A DNA stretch of 64,000 bases from an uncultured Peptostreptococcaceae bacterium (GCA_947072565.1 CAMTIM010000025.1:1-64000); one strand, 5' to 3'. Shown: positions 30,040-39,312, counted from the stretch's first letter. The notes: generated from the letters alone by a model not told the origin. Program-made: numbers and translations.

Positions 30040-30072
30040 AACAAAAAGTCCTATTAAATAGGACCTTTGTTT
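30040..30072 (-). terminator. Intrinsic terminator after the M3 peptidase gene
   Basis: On the minus strand AGGTCCTATT pairs with AATAGGACTT and TTTTGTTTG follows, about 40 bp after the stop of the peptidase gene. Confidence 0.8.
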
Positions 30073-30109
30073 ATATTTTAGCACTTTTATATTATGTTTG
30101 TCATATAAA

Positions 30110-32017
30110 TTATTTTGCTACTATATTTTCTAATTCTTTTACTAAAGAATCGAATTTTTTTATTGTATTTTCTATAGGTTTTGTTGTTGTCAAATTTACA
30201 CCTGCATCTTTAAGAAGATTTGCTGGGTAGTCCGAACTTCCCTTCTTTAGAAAATCTATATAATTATCAGAACCATTTTTTAGTATATCTTGTGCAAAAC
30301 TTACTCCTGCACTACACCCAGTTGCATATTTATAAACGTAAAAACTATTATAAAAATGAGGTATTCTTGACCAACCTACTTTAGATAATTGATCTACTTC
30401 ATAATTATCACCATAATATTTTTTCAAAAGTCCACCCCATATGTCGTCTAAAACTAGTGCATTTATGCTTTTATCACTTTCAACCATTTCATGTATAGTT
30501 TTTTCAAATTCTGCATACATAGTCTGAACATATAACGTATCTTTAATTAAATCTAGATATTGAGTTATATAATATGCTTTTTCTTTATCATTAGATGCAT
30601 TTTTTATAAGAACCTCATACAATAGTGCTTCATTTGTAGTAGATGCTACTTCATGAGTAAATATAGATGGATTCGAATTAAAATAATTTTGATTCTTCGC
30701 ACTAAGATATTCATAAGCTGCATGTCCTAGTTCATGAGCCAATGTAGACACTGAACCTAATGTATTATTATAATTTGTTAAAATATAAGGGTGGTCATCA
30801 TAAACAGATAAACAATATGCTCCACTTACTTTATTATCATTAGAATATACATCAATCCACTTCTCATTAAAAGCTTTGTAAAGTATATCTCCATATTCTT
30901 TTCCAAGTGGTCCTAATGCTGAGTATATTATTCCCTGACCTTTATCATAAGTTATATCATCATCTACTGGTTGTACTATTGGCACAAACATATCATAATA
31001 ATATACTTTATCTAAACCTAAAATTTTCTTTCTTAAGTTTACGTATTTATGTAAACTAGATGTGTTTTTAGTTACAGTTTCTATTAGTTCATCATAAACT
31101 TTAACATCTATATTGTCAGATTGTAAGTTCATATCTAAAGATGACTTATATCCTCTTTCTGTAGAGTAAAATACATTCTTCTTTACTTGACCAACTAATA
31201 AACCTGATAAAGTATTTATATTATCATTGTACGCTATAAACTCATTTTGATAAGCAGATTTTCTTTCACTTCTATCTCCACATTCTAAAACTGTTGCATA
31301 TTGCGAAGGATTTAAGTTTGTTTTTTTATCCATATTTCTAAAAAGTTCATATGTCTGACCTGGCAAAGAAGCTATAGTAGAAGTTCTAGCAATTAAATCT
31401 TCACTTTTTTCATCTAAATAATGTTTTTTAGATCTTCTAATCTCTGCTAAATACATTCCATATTTCTTATTTATTTTTTTATTAGATATTATTTCTTCAT
31501 ATTTTTTATCTGACAGCTTAAGTATTTCTAATTCTAAGTGCGAGCATATATCCATATAATCCATATTAACTTTATTAATACTTTCATTCATATCTAAATA
31601 TTTATATGAATTTTTATTGATATCTTGATTTAATTTTGAATAAGCATAAAGCTTATTTATCTTTCTATCTAACTTTTCTTTTATGTTTAAAGCAAATGAT
31701 AAGTGTGTTTTTGATTTAGTTACTTTGCCTATATAGTTTTCAAGTTCTTTTGTATCCTTCGTAAACTGTTTTAACTCATCTTTCCATTCTTTATCACTAC
31801 TATATAATGACTGTAACTTCCAACAAGTTTTACTATAGTCAATTTTAGGAGCTTTATTTATTTCTTTTTTGGGATTTTCATTATCTTCACTATCAACTAT
31901 TGAAATAGTATTATTGCTTGTTGTTGTGCATTGGCTGTAGCATTCTTTACTTATAGCTGTAGTACAAAAAACAGATATACATAAAGGTATAATTACTTTG
32001 TATAATTTTTTACCCAT
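30110..32017 (-). CDS. Exported M3-family oligoendopeptidase (PepF-like)
   Basis: A 635-aa zinc metallopeptidase of the thimet/oligopeptidase F type. The HExxH zinc site reads LAHELGHAAYEYL, with the downstream Glu in HEVASTTNEALLYE. Unlike the usual cytoplasmic PepF it has an N-terminal signal sequence (MGKKLYKVIIPLCISVFC) followed by a Ser/Thr/Asn-rich linker, so it should act outside the membrane. The start is ATG 32017 with GAAAGGATG upstream. Its promoter must lie in the unusual 470-bp region behind it, which carries DnaA-box-like sequences. Confidence 0.9.
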   Translation of the reverse strand: MGKKLYKVIIPLCISVFCTTAISKECYSQCTTTSNNTISIVDSEDNENPKKEINKAPKIDYSKTCWKLQSLYSSDKEWKDELKQFTKDTKELENYIGKVTKSKTHLSFALNIKEKLDRKINKLYAYSKLNQDINKNSYKYLDMNESINKVNMDYMDICSHLELEILKLSDKKYEEIISNKKINKKYGMYLAEIRRSKKHYLDEKSEDLIARTSTIASLPGQTYELFRNMDKKTNLNPSQYATVLECGDRSERKSAYQNEFIAYNDNINTLSGLLVGQVKKNVFYSTERGYKSSLDMNLQSDNIDVKVYDELIETVTKNTSSLHKYVNLRKKILGLDKVYYYDMFVPIVQPVDDDITYDKGQGIIYSALGPLGKEYGDILYKAFNEKWIDVYSNDNKVSGAYCLSVYDDHPYILTNYNNTLGSVSTLAHELGHAAYEYLSAKNQNYFNSNPSIFTHEVASTTNEALLYEVLIKNASNDKEKAYYITQYLDLIKDTLYVQTMYAEFEKTIHEMVESDKSINALVLDDIWGGLLKKYYGDNYEVDQLSKVGWSRIPHFYNSFYVYKYATGCSAGVSFAQDILKNGSDNYIDFLKKGSSDYPANLLKDAGVNLTTTKPIENTIKKFDSLVKELENIVAK

Positions 32018-32485
32018 AATAAGCCATCCTTTCAATAAAATCTATTTATATATTAGGATGGCTCATTTAGTCCATATTATTCAACTCTTACCATTAATAC
32101 TTTTTCTTAAATAAAATAGTTATCCACATACTTATACACATATTCACAGGTTAATTTCCGACAAACATTTAGTTTTTTCAATGTGTATGTAATTTTTAAT
32201 TTTTTATATTTTTTTACTTTTCAACACGTTATTAACATTTTTTTAATACTTATCAACAGTTTAGCCTTATTTATCAACGGTTAGTGTTGATAATCGGTAT
32301 ATTTTTAAAATTTAATATGTATAATTTTAATATTTCTACATTGTTGAATTTTGTCGAACTTTGGAATTTCAACATTTATAACTCTTTTATTTTGAATCGC
32401 TATGTTATCCACATTATATTAACATTTTACACACAAACTGTTAATATAATGTTTTCTATTACATTTTCAATATTTTTTATCTATT
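32018..32485. other. Gene-free segment with a cluster of DnaA-box-like sequences
   Basis: About 470 bp between spoIIE and the exported peptidase gene without a credible gene. On the plus strand it holds TTATCCACA at 32120-32128 and 32405-32413 (perfect DnaA boxes), TTATACACA at 32132-32140 and TTTTACACA at 32425-32433 (both fit TTWTNCACA), and the near match ATATTCACA at 32140-32148. It also has TTATCAAC at 32250 and 32271 with an inverted copy at 32286-32293 (a dyad with 8-bp arms). A TTGTCGAA, the Spo0A-box consensus, lies at 32351-32358 inside a TTGTTGAA/TTTCAACA dyad. It is very AT-rich throughout. Confidence 0.75.
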
Positions 32486-34855
32486 TTAACTAGAATATAT
32501 CTTACTTACTAATACTGTCATATCATCTTCAACGCATCCACCTTGAATTTCAAGTGCTCTATCCAATATTAAATTTGAAATTTCCTTTGGATTTGTAGTT
32601 TCTATAGTCTTTAAGAAGTATATCAACCAATTATCACCCATATTATTATTTTTACCTGCATCAAGTATTCCATCAGATACCATTATTATATAATCACCAT
32701 CTTTTATTTTCACAGTTTTTCTATCTAATTTTATATCTGATAATATACCTACAGGAAGAGATGATGATGAGATTAAGTCAATATCGTCCTTATCTCTTTT
32801 TATATATGTTGAACATGCTCCCATTTTTATAGTTTGTAATATACCTTTTTTCAAATCTATAATTCCTAAATCTAGAGTTGAAAACATTTCTTCTGATGAT
32901 TTTAATAAAAGCATGTTATTAATTGTATTTATAATTATTTCATCCTCAATCTTTGCATCCATCATTTTTTCTAGGATATCAATAGTTATAGATGACTCTT
33001 CATAAGCTTTTTCTCCTTTTCCCATACCATCACTTATTGCTATCATGTATTTACTATCATTAATATCCATGTGTGTATAGTTGTCTCCACATAGTACATG
33101 ACCATCCTTTGACATAGACGATACATCTGTTATTACCTTGTAGTTTTGGCTTTTACTAAGAGTAATACTACATCTTCCACCTAATGAACAACATCCTATT
33201 TTTTGAGCAGATAATTTTTCTTCCATATGATCAGAAATTACATCTATTAATTTATCATCACACATACAACCATTACCACATGTTTTCTTTTCTATCGTTA
33301 TTTCAAAATCATCTTCACCTTTAGTAACATAATTTACTTTATTCACTGATATACTATTTCTTTCTAGTTGATCATGTATATCTTTTTCTTTCTCTAAATC
33401 AAGTATTATATTGCTATCTAAATCATTTGATAACATTTCTATTGATTTTGATATGCTTCTGATTTGATTTGCTATTAATTTTCTACTTTCTGAAAATTTA
33501 ATGTTCCAATTATAATCTAGTGCAAATAATTTGTAATAATAATTTGATGCCTTGATAACAGCTTCAGGTTTTATACATTCTTTTATAAATTCTTCAGAAA
33601 CATCATTACAAGTTATTTCCCCGTTTTCTTCTAATTTTTCTAATATATCATTCATTAATGTGTAGGTATAGTTAAACTTTAAGTCCCAACATCGCCTTCT
33701 CATACTACAATTCTCACATTGATCATTATGTATCATATCTACAATAGTAGCTATATCTCTTTTATCAACAATCTTTTCTCTCTCTCTTATTTGGTCAAAT
33801 GTATCAGCTAAGCTATTATAAGCTTTGTTCATATTCATAAGCCTGTTATTAGTTAAGTTTTTGCTTCTAATTATATAATCATTAACAACTTCATTTGAAC
33901 ATATATCCGTTTTTATTATCTTCTCTACCCTCTTGAAAAATTTATCTGGTAAAACTAGTACAATCAGGCAAGCTATTAATATATCTCGTATTTGTGTTAA
34001 GTTAGATCCAACTCCAGAAGTATATGCGTATAATATCATCCAACTTAATATATATCCTAGTATGCAAAAATATTTATTGATTTTATTAAATGCACCACTC
34101 ACTAGACCTGCAAAAGAAAATATACCCATATAAATTGCCGATGTTATATTATTAATTATAAATGCTATTCCAACTATAACTCCAGATGTTGACCCCATAG
34201 ATGATCCGCCTATAATAGATGCTATCAAAATTAACATAGTCGATAAAACTACTCTTATAGATACACCTAAAATAGATAAATCTCCTATTCCCATTATGCT
34301 AAAAGTAACTAGTAAGCTTATTGATATAGCTTCTTCTATATTTACTGATATTCTTTTATTTGTGTTAGTTAATAATCCAATCCCATATGAAAAAATATAA
34401 ACAGATATAAACATTATTACAGCTTCCATACCAACAATTAATATATCATATATATATCTACTCGATAGTAAGGCTTGTCCTAATGATATCGGCAATAATA
34501 CAGCTGCCCCTATTAAAGATATCTTCCATGTTGAATCTATCTTTTTAGTTTTCGGCGTAATAGCCATAAAAACTACTAAACATAGTGCATACTTAAAAAC
34601 ATACGCCATACTGTTTGCAGATAAAAATATACCAGCTAATGTAGATACAAATACAGGTATCCTATATCGTTTAACCTTTGATATATATAAGAAAAATGCT
34701 ATACCTAATGGAGCTATTGATCCGATTAATATAGATCTACTTAATAAAAATCCCATTATAGTAAACATTATTGTATTAAAATCAATATAGCTGCTCATTT
34801 TTACGTAATTTAGATTTATGCTTTTACCTTTTAAACTTACTGCACTCTTTTCCAT
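32486..34855 (-). CDS. spoIIE: Stage II sporulation protein E, serine phosphatase
   Basis: The PP2C-type phosphatase that dephosphorylates SpoIIAA and thereby activates sigma-F in the forespore. Length is 789 aa: an N-terminal region of about ten transmembrane helices (about 20-315), a central coiled regulatory region, and a C-terminal PP2C domain (about 565-785) with AISDGMGKGEKAYEES and MVSDGILDAG carrying the metal-binding Asp residues. A Cys cluster (QCENCSMRRRCWD) lies at the start of the middle part. GGGGAGGA precedes ATG 34855. An unusual 21-bp-spaced promoter lies upstream. Confidence 0.97.
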   Translation of the reverse strand: MEKSAVSLKGKSINLNYVKMSSYIDFNTIMFTIMGFLLSRSILIGSIAPLGIAFFLYISKVKRYRIPVFVSTLAGIFLSANSMAYVFKYALCLVVFMAITPKTKKIDSTWKISLIGAAVLLPISLGQALLSSRYIYDILIVGMEAVIMFISVYIFSYGIGLLTNTNKRISVNIEEAISISLLVTFSIMGIGDLSILGVSIRVVLSTMLILIASIIGGSSMGSTSGVIVGIAFIINNITSAIYMGIFSFAGLVSGAFNKINKYFCILGYILSWMILYAYTSGVGSNLTQIRDILIACLIVLVLPDKFFKRVEKIIKTDICSNEVVNDYIIRSKNLTNNRLMNMNKAYNSLADTFDQIREREKIVDKRDIATIVDMIHNDQCENCSMRRRCWDLKFNYTYTLMNDILEKLEENGEITCNDVSEEFIKECIKPEAVIKASNYYYKLFALDYNWNIKFSESRKLIANQIRSISKSIEMLSNDLDSNIILDLEKEKDIHDQLERNSISVNKVNYVTKGEDDFEITIEKKTCGNGCMCDDKLIDVISDHMEEKLSAQKIGCCSLGGRCSITLSKSQNYKVITDVSSMSKDGHVLCGDNYTHMDINDSKYMIAISDGMGKGEKAYEESSITIDILEKMMDAKIEDEIIINTINNMLLLKSSEEMFSTLDLGIIDLKKGILQTIKMGACSTYIKRDKDDIDLISSSSLPVGILSDIKLDRKTVKIKDGDYIIMVSDGILDAGKNNNMGDNWLIYFLKTIETTNPKEISNLILDRALEIQGGCVEDDMTVLVSKIYSS

Positions 34856-34885
34856 AAGAATCCTCCCCTTATTGTTTATATTGAA

Positions 34886-34918
34886 ATTGTATCAAAGAGA
34901 AGTATTCTTTTTTGTCAT
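34886..34918 (-). promoter_or_regulatory. spoIIE promoter with 21-bp spacing
   Basis: On the minus strand ATGACA (34913-34918) and TACAAT (34886-34891), each 5 of 6 to the sigma-A consensus, are 21 bp apart. B. subtilis spoIIE and spoIIG promoters have this same over-long spacing and depend on Spo0A. No perfect Spo0A box is present; TTGTCATA at the -35 is a weak one. Confidence 0.6.
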
Positions 34919-34943
34919 AATCGGTTTGTATATACTTAAAATA

Positions 34944-35864
34944 TTAAGACATTTTTTTTGCTTTTAGACACATTAAGCCTTCCAAATTATCGTATTCACT
35001 TACAACTATTTTTTCTATTTCTAGTTTTTCCATTATTATATTCAATATTTTTACACCAGCAGTTATAATATCTGCTCTTTTTGGCTGTAGTCCTTTTAAG
35101 TTTTTTTTATCATTTAATGTCATCTTTTTTAAATTTTGTAGAATTATATCTATATCTTTTTTGCATATTTCACTATTATGTATTTTTTCCATCGAATAAA
35201 CTTCTAATTCTTGCTTCATTGCTGATAAAGAAGTAATTGCTCCTCCTATACCTATAAGCTTTTTTATATTTTTTTTCTTTATATGATTTAGAGTTTCATT
35301 TATTTTGTCTTCTATAAAAATTGACATTTCATCAAACTCATTTTCATTTATAGGGTCTGATTTTAAAAATTTTTCTGTCATTCTTAAAGCTCCTACGTTT
35401 TCACTTTTAGCAAATTTAATTCCTTCTCTATTTCCTATAATAAACTCTGTAGACCCTCCGCCTATATCTATAACCAAAATATCATCATTGCTTTTTAATC
35501 CTTCTAAAACTCCAGAAAATCCTAAATTAGATTCTTCCTCTCCACTTACTACCTCAACATCTATGCCTATTTCTTGTTTTGCTAATTCTACAAATTGATA
35601 TCCATTTTTACTATCCCTAAGAGCTGAAGTTCCCATACTATAAATATGCTCACATTTTTCTTCTGTACAAATGCCTACAAACTCTCTCAGCGCTTCTATA
35701 TTTCGCTTTATAGCCTCCTCACTTATGTATCCATCTTTATCAACATCTTGTCCGATTCTAGTAGTGTTCATAAGTTTTTTTCTGTTGTTTATTTGTCCAT
35801 CTATATAATCACCTATTAATAATCTCATTGAATTTGTTCCAATATCTATAGTTGCTATTCTCAT
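34944..35864 (-). CDS. ppx: Exopolyphosphatase / Ppx-GppA family phosphatase
   Basis: Hydrolyses polyphosphate, or pppGpp to ppGpp. Length is 306 aa, i.e. the short form with only the two actin-like ATPase domains. The N-terminal ATIDIGTNSMRLLIGD and DIGGGSTEFIIG phosphate loops are clear. The start is ATG 35864 with AAAGGAG 8 bases upstream; an ATG two codons earlier is too close to that site. It lies between spoIIE and divIC. Which substrate it prefers cannot be told. Confidence 0.9.
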   Translation of the reverse strand: MRIATIDIGTNSMRLLIGDYIDGQINNRKKLMNTTRIGQDVDKDGYISEEAIKRNIEALREFVGICTEEKCEHIYSMGTSALRDSKNGYQFVELAKQEIGIDVEVVSGEEESNLGFSGVLEGLKSNDDILVIDIGGGSTEFIIGNREGIKFAKSENVGALRMTEKFLKSDPINENEFDEMSIFIEDKINETLNHIKKKNIKKLIGIGGAITSLSAMKQELEVYSMEKIHNSEICKKDIDIILQNLKKMTLNDKKNLKGLQPKRADIITAGVKILNIIMEKLEIEKIVVSEYDNLEGLMCLKAKKMS

Positions 35865-35936
35865 AATCATTTCTCCTTTTGTTTAGTAAAATTAATAAAA
35901 ATTTAATCTAATTTTTCATTTATAATTTTTAATACA

Positions 35937-35967
35937 CAAAAGAAGGTAACTTAGTTACCTTCTTTGT
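35937..35967 (-). terminator. Intrinsic terminator overlapping the divIC stop
   Basis: AAAGAAGGTAACT (35939-35951) and AGTTACCTTCTTT (35953-35965) form a strong stem that includes the TAA stop of divIC. TTTTG follows on the minus strand. Confidence 0.85.
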
Positions 35968-36236
35968 ATATCAAAATATATTATCTCATCTGGCTTAACC
36001 ATATTTAATCGGTTTCTTGCATCAGTTTCTAAGTCATGAGTACTTTCTACTTTTTTTAATTTTTTTATTTCTAATCTAGTATCATCTATTTCTTTATTTA
36101 TATTTGCTATTTCTGATCTGTAGTCTTTTACTTTTGTTATTTGAAATATAAATCCCCCAATTAAACTAAATCCCATAAAAATAAAGAAAATACTTATAAC
36201 CAAGAATTGACCTGAAAATTTTTTTCTTAAGTTCAT
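35955..36236 (-). CDS. divIC: Septum formation initiator DivIC/FtsB-like protein
   Basis: A 93-aa bitopic membrane protein: short cytoplasmic N-terminus, one transmembrane helix (about 11-33) and an extracellular coiled coil (about 36-65) ending in ARNRLNMVKPDEIIYF, the conserved DivIC/FtsB tail. It is part of the divisome complex with FtsL and DivIB. It lies 5 bp after yabQ, matching yabP-yabQ-divIC in B. subtilis. Confidence 0.9.
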   Translation of the reverse strand: MNLRKKFSGQFLVISIFFIFMGFSLIGGFIFQITKVKDYRSEIANINKEIDDTRLEIKKLKKVESTHDLETDARNRLNMVKPDEIIYFDIQRR

Positions 36237-36241
36237 CTCAT

Positions 36242-36736
36242 CTACACCCTTTTTTTTATTTTCAATTTACCTACAGATTTTCTTTTTATAAATTTTCTAC
36301 TAGCTAAGAAAATATTAGGTATATAGAATATAATATCAAATATAAAGTGTAATGAGTAGATTATAACGTAATACAAATTATTCAAAATACTGACTATGTA
36401 TTTTATTGTTTTCTTGAATAAATTTGTTATTAAAGAAATAATTTTATTCATTATTGTTAAAATAAACTTACTTATGGTGTTGTAATATAAGATAAAACCA
36501 ATAAATAATGCCACAAAATGATAATATCTTAATTCAAAAGATTCTATAGCATTTATTGTTATGAATATTATTACAGTAGTTAAAGACCAAAACAATGCAT
36601 CAAAAAAGAAAGAACAATATTTCATAAATTTAAAATTAGCTTTAAACGCTCTATGAATATCAAACAACAAACCTATAATTATTCCACCATAAATAGTTGC
36701 ATAAAAGAAAGTTATATCTTGAGTAAATGGGATCAT
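36242..36736 (-). CDS. yabQ: Spore cortex protein YabQ
   Basis: A 164-aa membrane protein with about five hydrophobic segments and a basic C-terminal tail. YabQ is needed for spore cortex formation in B. subtilis, and the gene has the same neighbours here (yabP before, divIC after). Its ATG directly abuts the TAA of yabP, so the two are probably translationally coupled. The call rests on position and membrane pattern as much as on sequence. Confidence 0.85.
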   Translation of the reverse strand: MIPFTQDITFFYATIYGGIIIGLLFDIHRAFKANFKFMKYCSFFFDALFWSLTTVIIFITINAIESFELRYYHFVALFIGFILYYNTISKFILTIMNKIISLITNLFKKTIKYIVSILNNLYYVIIYSLHFIFDIIFYIPNIFLASRKFIKRKSVGKLKIKKRV

Positions 36737-36991
36737 TTACTTAAACACCTTCTTAAAGAAACTTTCTTGTGGCTTTCTTTCCTTTGAATACACAATAGAG
36801 TTTATAGTGCCCTCTATGCTTATAATATTTTCATCCAAACTTAGTTTACTCATATCTAGGCTTTCACCTTCTATTACCATCTCACCTGCAGAAGTTCTTA
36901 CCTCTACTTTTTTATCGCTAAAAGAATAGATATGTTCTATCCCCGAAATAATTAAATTTGACCTATCTTTTAACGTTATGTTATGTTCCAT
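36737..36991 (-). CDS. yabP: Sporulation protein YabP
   Basis: An 84-aa YabP/YqfC-family protein (ITLKDRSNLIISGIEHIYSF, then GEMVIEGESLDMSKLSLDE). It is required for spore formation in B. subtilis together with YabQ. GGGGGGAT precedes ATG 36991. It is first in the yabP-yabQ-divIC group. Confidence 0.92.
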   Translation of the reverse strand: MEHNITLKDRSNLIISGIEHIYSFSDKKVEVRTSAGEMVIEGESLDMSKLSLDENIISIEGTINSIVYSKERKPQESFFKKVFK

Positions 36992-37053
36992 AATATCCCC
37001 CCAGTAAATATTTCTATTAATACTACTATAAATATACTGAAGAGTTCTTAAAT

Positions 37054-37296
37054 TTATTCTATTATCTCGTACATTTCTTTTGCATCATTTTTTAGTACAT
37101 GCTCTCTTATTTCATTTATTCTTATTTTCATAACTTTTTCACCAAAAGTTATTTCTAATAAATCACCTATTTTAACTTCTGATGAAGACTTAGCTACATT
37201 TCCATTGATTACTACTATCCCTTTATCGCAAGCCTCTTTAGCAACGGTTCTTCTCTTTATAACTCTCGATACTTTTAAAAATTTATCTAGTCTCAT
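37054..37296 (-). CDS. rqcP: RqcP, S4-domain ribosome quality control protein (YabO)
   Basis: An 80-aa, S4-only RNA-binding protein (MRLDKFLKVSRVIKRRTVAKE). RqcP works with RqcH to add poly-alanine tails to stalled nascent chains on 50S subunits. AGGGAGG precedes ATG 37296. It lies between hup and yabP; in B. subtilis it is the yabO gene of the same block. Confidence 0.93.
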   Translation of the reverse strand: MRLDKFLKVSRVIKRRTVAKEACDKGIVVINGNVAKSSSEVKIGDLLEITFGEKVMKIRINEIREHVLKNDAKEMYEIIE

Positions 37297-37359
37297 TTTA
37301 TCCTCCCTATTATCTACTTTACTAAAAAATTTTAACTATATTTTTTAATCTTTATATAG

Positions 37360-37392
37360 AAAAAGTGTGGTATATTATCCCACACTTTTTTA
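37360..37392 (-). terminator. Intrinsic terminator after hup
   Basis: AAAAGTGTGG (37361-37370) pairs with CCACACTTTT (37379-37388), ending in a T-tract on the minus strand. Confidence 0.88.
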
Positions 37393-37400
37393 TTTAAAAA

Positions 37401-37679
37401 TTATGCATTTATTATATCTTTAAGACCTTTTCCAGCTTTGAAAACTGGAGCTTTAGAAGCTGGTATTTCTATAACTTCTTCTGGGTTTCTTGGGTTTCTA
37501 CCTTGTCTAGCAGCTCTTTCTCTTGTTTCAAATGTTCCAAATCCAACTAATTGAACTTTTTCTCCTGATACTAATGCTTCTTCTACAGATTTCATGAAAG
37601 CATTTAATGCAGCTTCTGATTCTTTCTTTGTTAATTCACTCTTTTCTGCTATCTTTGATACTAATTCAGCTTTGTTCAC
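37401..37679 (-). CDS. hup: HU-type DNA-binding protein
   Basis: A 92-aa nucleoid protein that bends DNA as a dimer. The beta-arm motif [20 protein letters not shown] is complete. It starts at GTG 37679 after ATAGGAGG. It has its own terminator, so it is probably expressed more strongly than its neighbours mazG and rqcP. Confidence 0.96.
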   Translation of the reverse strand: MNKAELVSKIAEKSELTKKESEAALNAFMKSVEEALVSGEKVQLVGFGTFETRERAARQGRNPRNPEEVIEIPASKAPVFKAGKGLKDIINA

Positions 37680-37754
37680 GATAATACCTCCTATAAATGT
37701 TTATAAAATAGAATTCTAATTTTTTCACTAAAAATTCTAGTTTTTTACATGTTT

Positions 37755-39209
37755 TTATAATTTATTTTCTTTTGCTTTGTTCCAAAGTTCATCCTTTTCT
37801 TGTAGTGTCATTTTTTCAAAATTTCTATTAAGTTTTTTGGCACTTTGCTCCATAAATTCAAATCTATTTACAAATTTATGATTTGTACAGTTTAGGGCTT
37901 CCTCTGGATCTATCTTTAAGAATCTAGCTAAATTTACTATAGAAAACAATAAATCGCCGAGTTCTTCCTTTATGTATTTTATATTTCCTTCTTCACATTC
38001 GTCAAGTAATTCTTTGTATTCTTCGGTAATTTTTTTAAATACATCCTCTATATTATCCCAATCAAACCCTACAAGTGCCGCCTTGTGTTGAATTTTTTCT
38101 GCTTTTATAAGCGCTGGTAAATATTTTGGTATTCTCTTTAATCCATCAGTTGTAGAACTTTCGCCTTTTTCTTCTTGCTTTAGTTCTTCCCATGTTTTTT
38201 CAAATGTATCCATGTCTATTTTAGCATTATTAAATACATGAGGATGTCTATATATAAGTTTTTTGCATATTCCACTAACTACTTCTTTAAAATCAAAATA
38301 GCCCTCTTCTTGACCTATTTGGCAGTGGAATATAACTTGTAGAAGAATATCACCTAGCTCCTCTATCATTTCATCTATATCATCATTATCAATAGCTTGG
38401 CAAAGCTCATAGGCTTCTTCTATAAGATATTTTTTAAGAGATTCATGAGTTTGTTTTTTGTCCCAATCACATCCGGATGGACTTCTTAATGTATTCATTA
38501 TTTTTTCTAGGTCATATACAGTATTATACACACTTTTAGTACTTTTTGGTATATATAAGCTACTTAAATAATCAAATAAATTTTCAGATCTATCAAGATC
38601 TTGCAATTGTACATATTTCTTACTCTCTAGATTCTTAACACCTGCTCCATTTACTATACATACTTCTTGATCATAATCATAATATTCCATTAACTTTAGC
38701 TTTATATTCGATGCTATAAAATGGTCATATATTTGTGTTATTATCATGCTCGTATTTGTGTCTATAAATGAATTTTCTATCTCAAAAGCATCAACTAACT
38801 TAAATCCATCGGCTGGATCAATCGCTAAATAATTAAACATAGCGTCTACAAAGCTCATAGAAGCTATAGTTTCTACTTCTATGTTCTTTTCCTTTGCTAA
38901 TGACTCTATTATACCTACAGTCTTTTCTGCAACTCTTGGATGTCCTGGAACTGCATATACTAAATCGCCCTCTTTAGATAATTCTACAATGAATTCAGAA
39001 ATTTTGCTATATACATTTTCAAAATTTTCTTCTTTATCATAAAAATAATCTAGAGAAGTGTATTGTATAGTTTCTTTAAGCTTGTCCACAGTTGGATGTT
39101 TTTCAGTTCTTAAAAATATTCTTGAACTTGATTGTAGTGCTTCTAATGCACCCTGACTGATAAGAGAGTAATCTCCTGGTCCAAGTCCTACAATGCTTAT
39201 TTTACCCAT
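37755..39209 (-). CDS. mazG: Tetrapyrrole methylase-MazG fusion (YabN type)
   Basis: A 484-aa two-domain protein. The N-terminal SAM-dependent tetrapyrrole-methylase-like domain is at about 1-220 (start IVGLGPGDYSLIS). The C-terminal nucleoside triphosphate pyrophosphohydrolase MazG part (about 225-484) has repeated EEAYEL and EELGDLL/EELGDILLQ motifs that bind Mg. It probably cleans up non-canonical NTPs. The start is ATG 39209 with AAGAGGAG upstream; an ATG nine codons earlier has no site. It is YabN in the B. subtilis order. Confidence 0.94.
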   Translation of the reverse strand: MGKISIVGLGPGDYSLISQGALEALQSSSRIFLRTEKHPTVDKLKETIQYTSLDYFYDKEENFENVYSKISEFIVELSKEGDLVYAVPGHPRVAEKTVGIIESLAKEKNIEVETIASMSFVDAMFNYLAIDPADGFKLVDAFEIENSFIDTNTSMIITQIYDHFIASNIKLKLMEYYDYDQEVCIVNGAGVKNLESKKYVQLQDLDRSENLFDYLSSLYIPKSTKSVYNTVYDLEKIMNTLRSPSGCDWDKKQTHESLKKYLIEEAYELCQAIDNDDIDEMIEELGDILLQVIFHCQIGQEEGYFDFKEVVSGICKKLIYRHPHVFNNAKIDMDTFEKTWEELKQEEKGESSTTDGLKRIPKYLPALIKAEKIQHKAALVGFDWDNIEDVFKKITEEYKELLDECEEGNIKYIKEELGDLLFSIVNLARFLKIDPEEALNCTNHKFVNRFEFMEQSAKKLNRNFEKMTLQEKDELWNKAKENKL

Positions 39210-39261
39210 GATACCACTCCTCTTACTTTTTTTCAATTATTAGTCATTTAATAAATATTTT

Positions 39262-39312
39262 AATGCAAATAAAGGTAATTAGCTATTTATAAGTATTTCC
39301 TTTATTTGCATA
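39262..39312 (-). terminator. Intrinsic terminator after the flippase gene
   Basis: AATGCAAATAAAGG and CCTTTATTTGCATA form a 13-14-bp stem around a long loop, with an AT-rich tail on the minus strand. Confidence 0.7.

Noticed and set aside
32018-32485. Chromosome origin (oriC)
   Set aside because: DnaA boxes are present, but no dnaA, dnaN or recF is adjacent and no clear unwinding element with DnaA-trio repeats was seen. Gene orientation suggests the origin lies to the right, outside the window.
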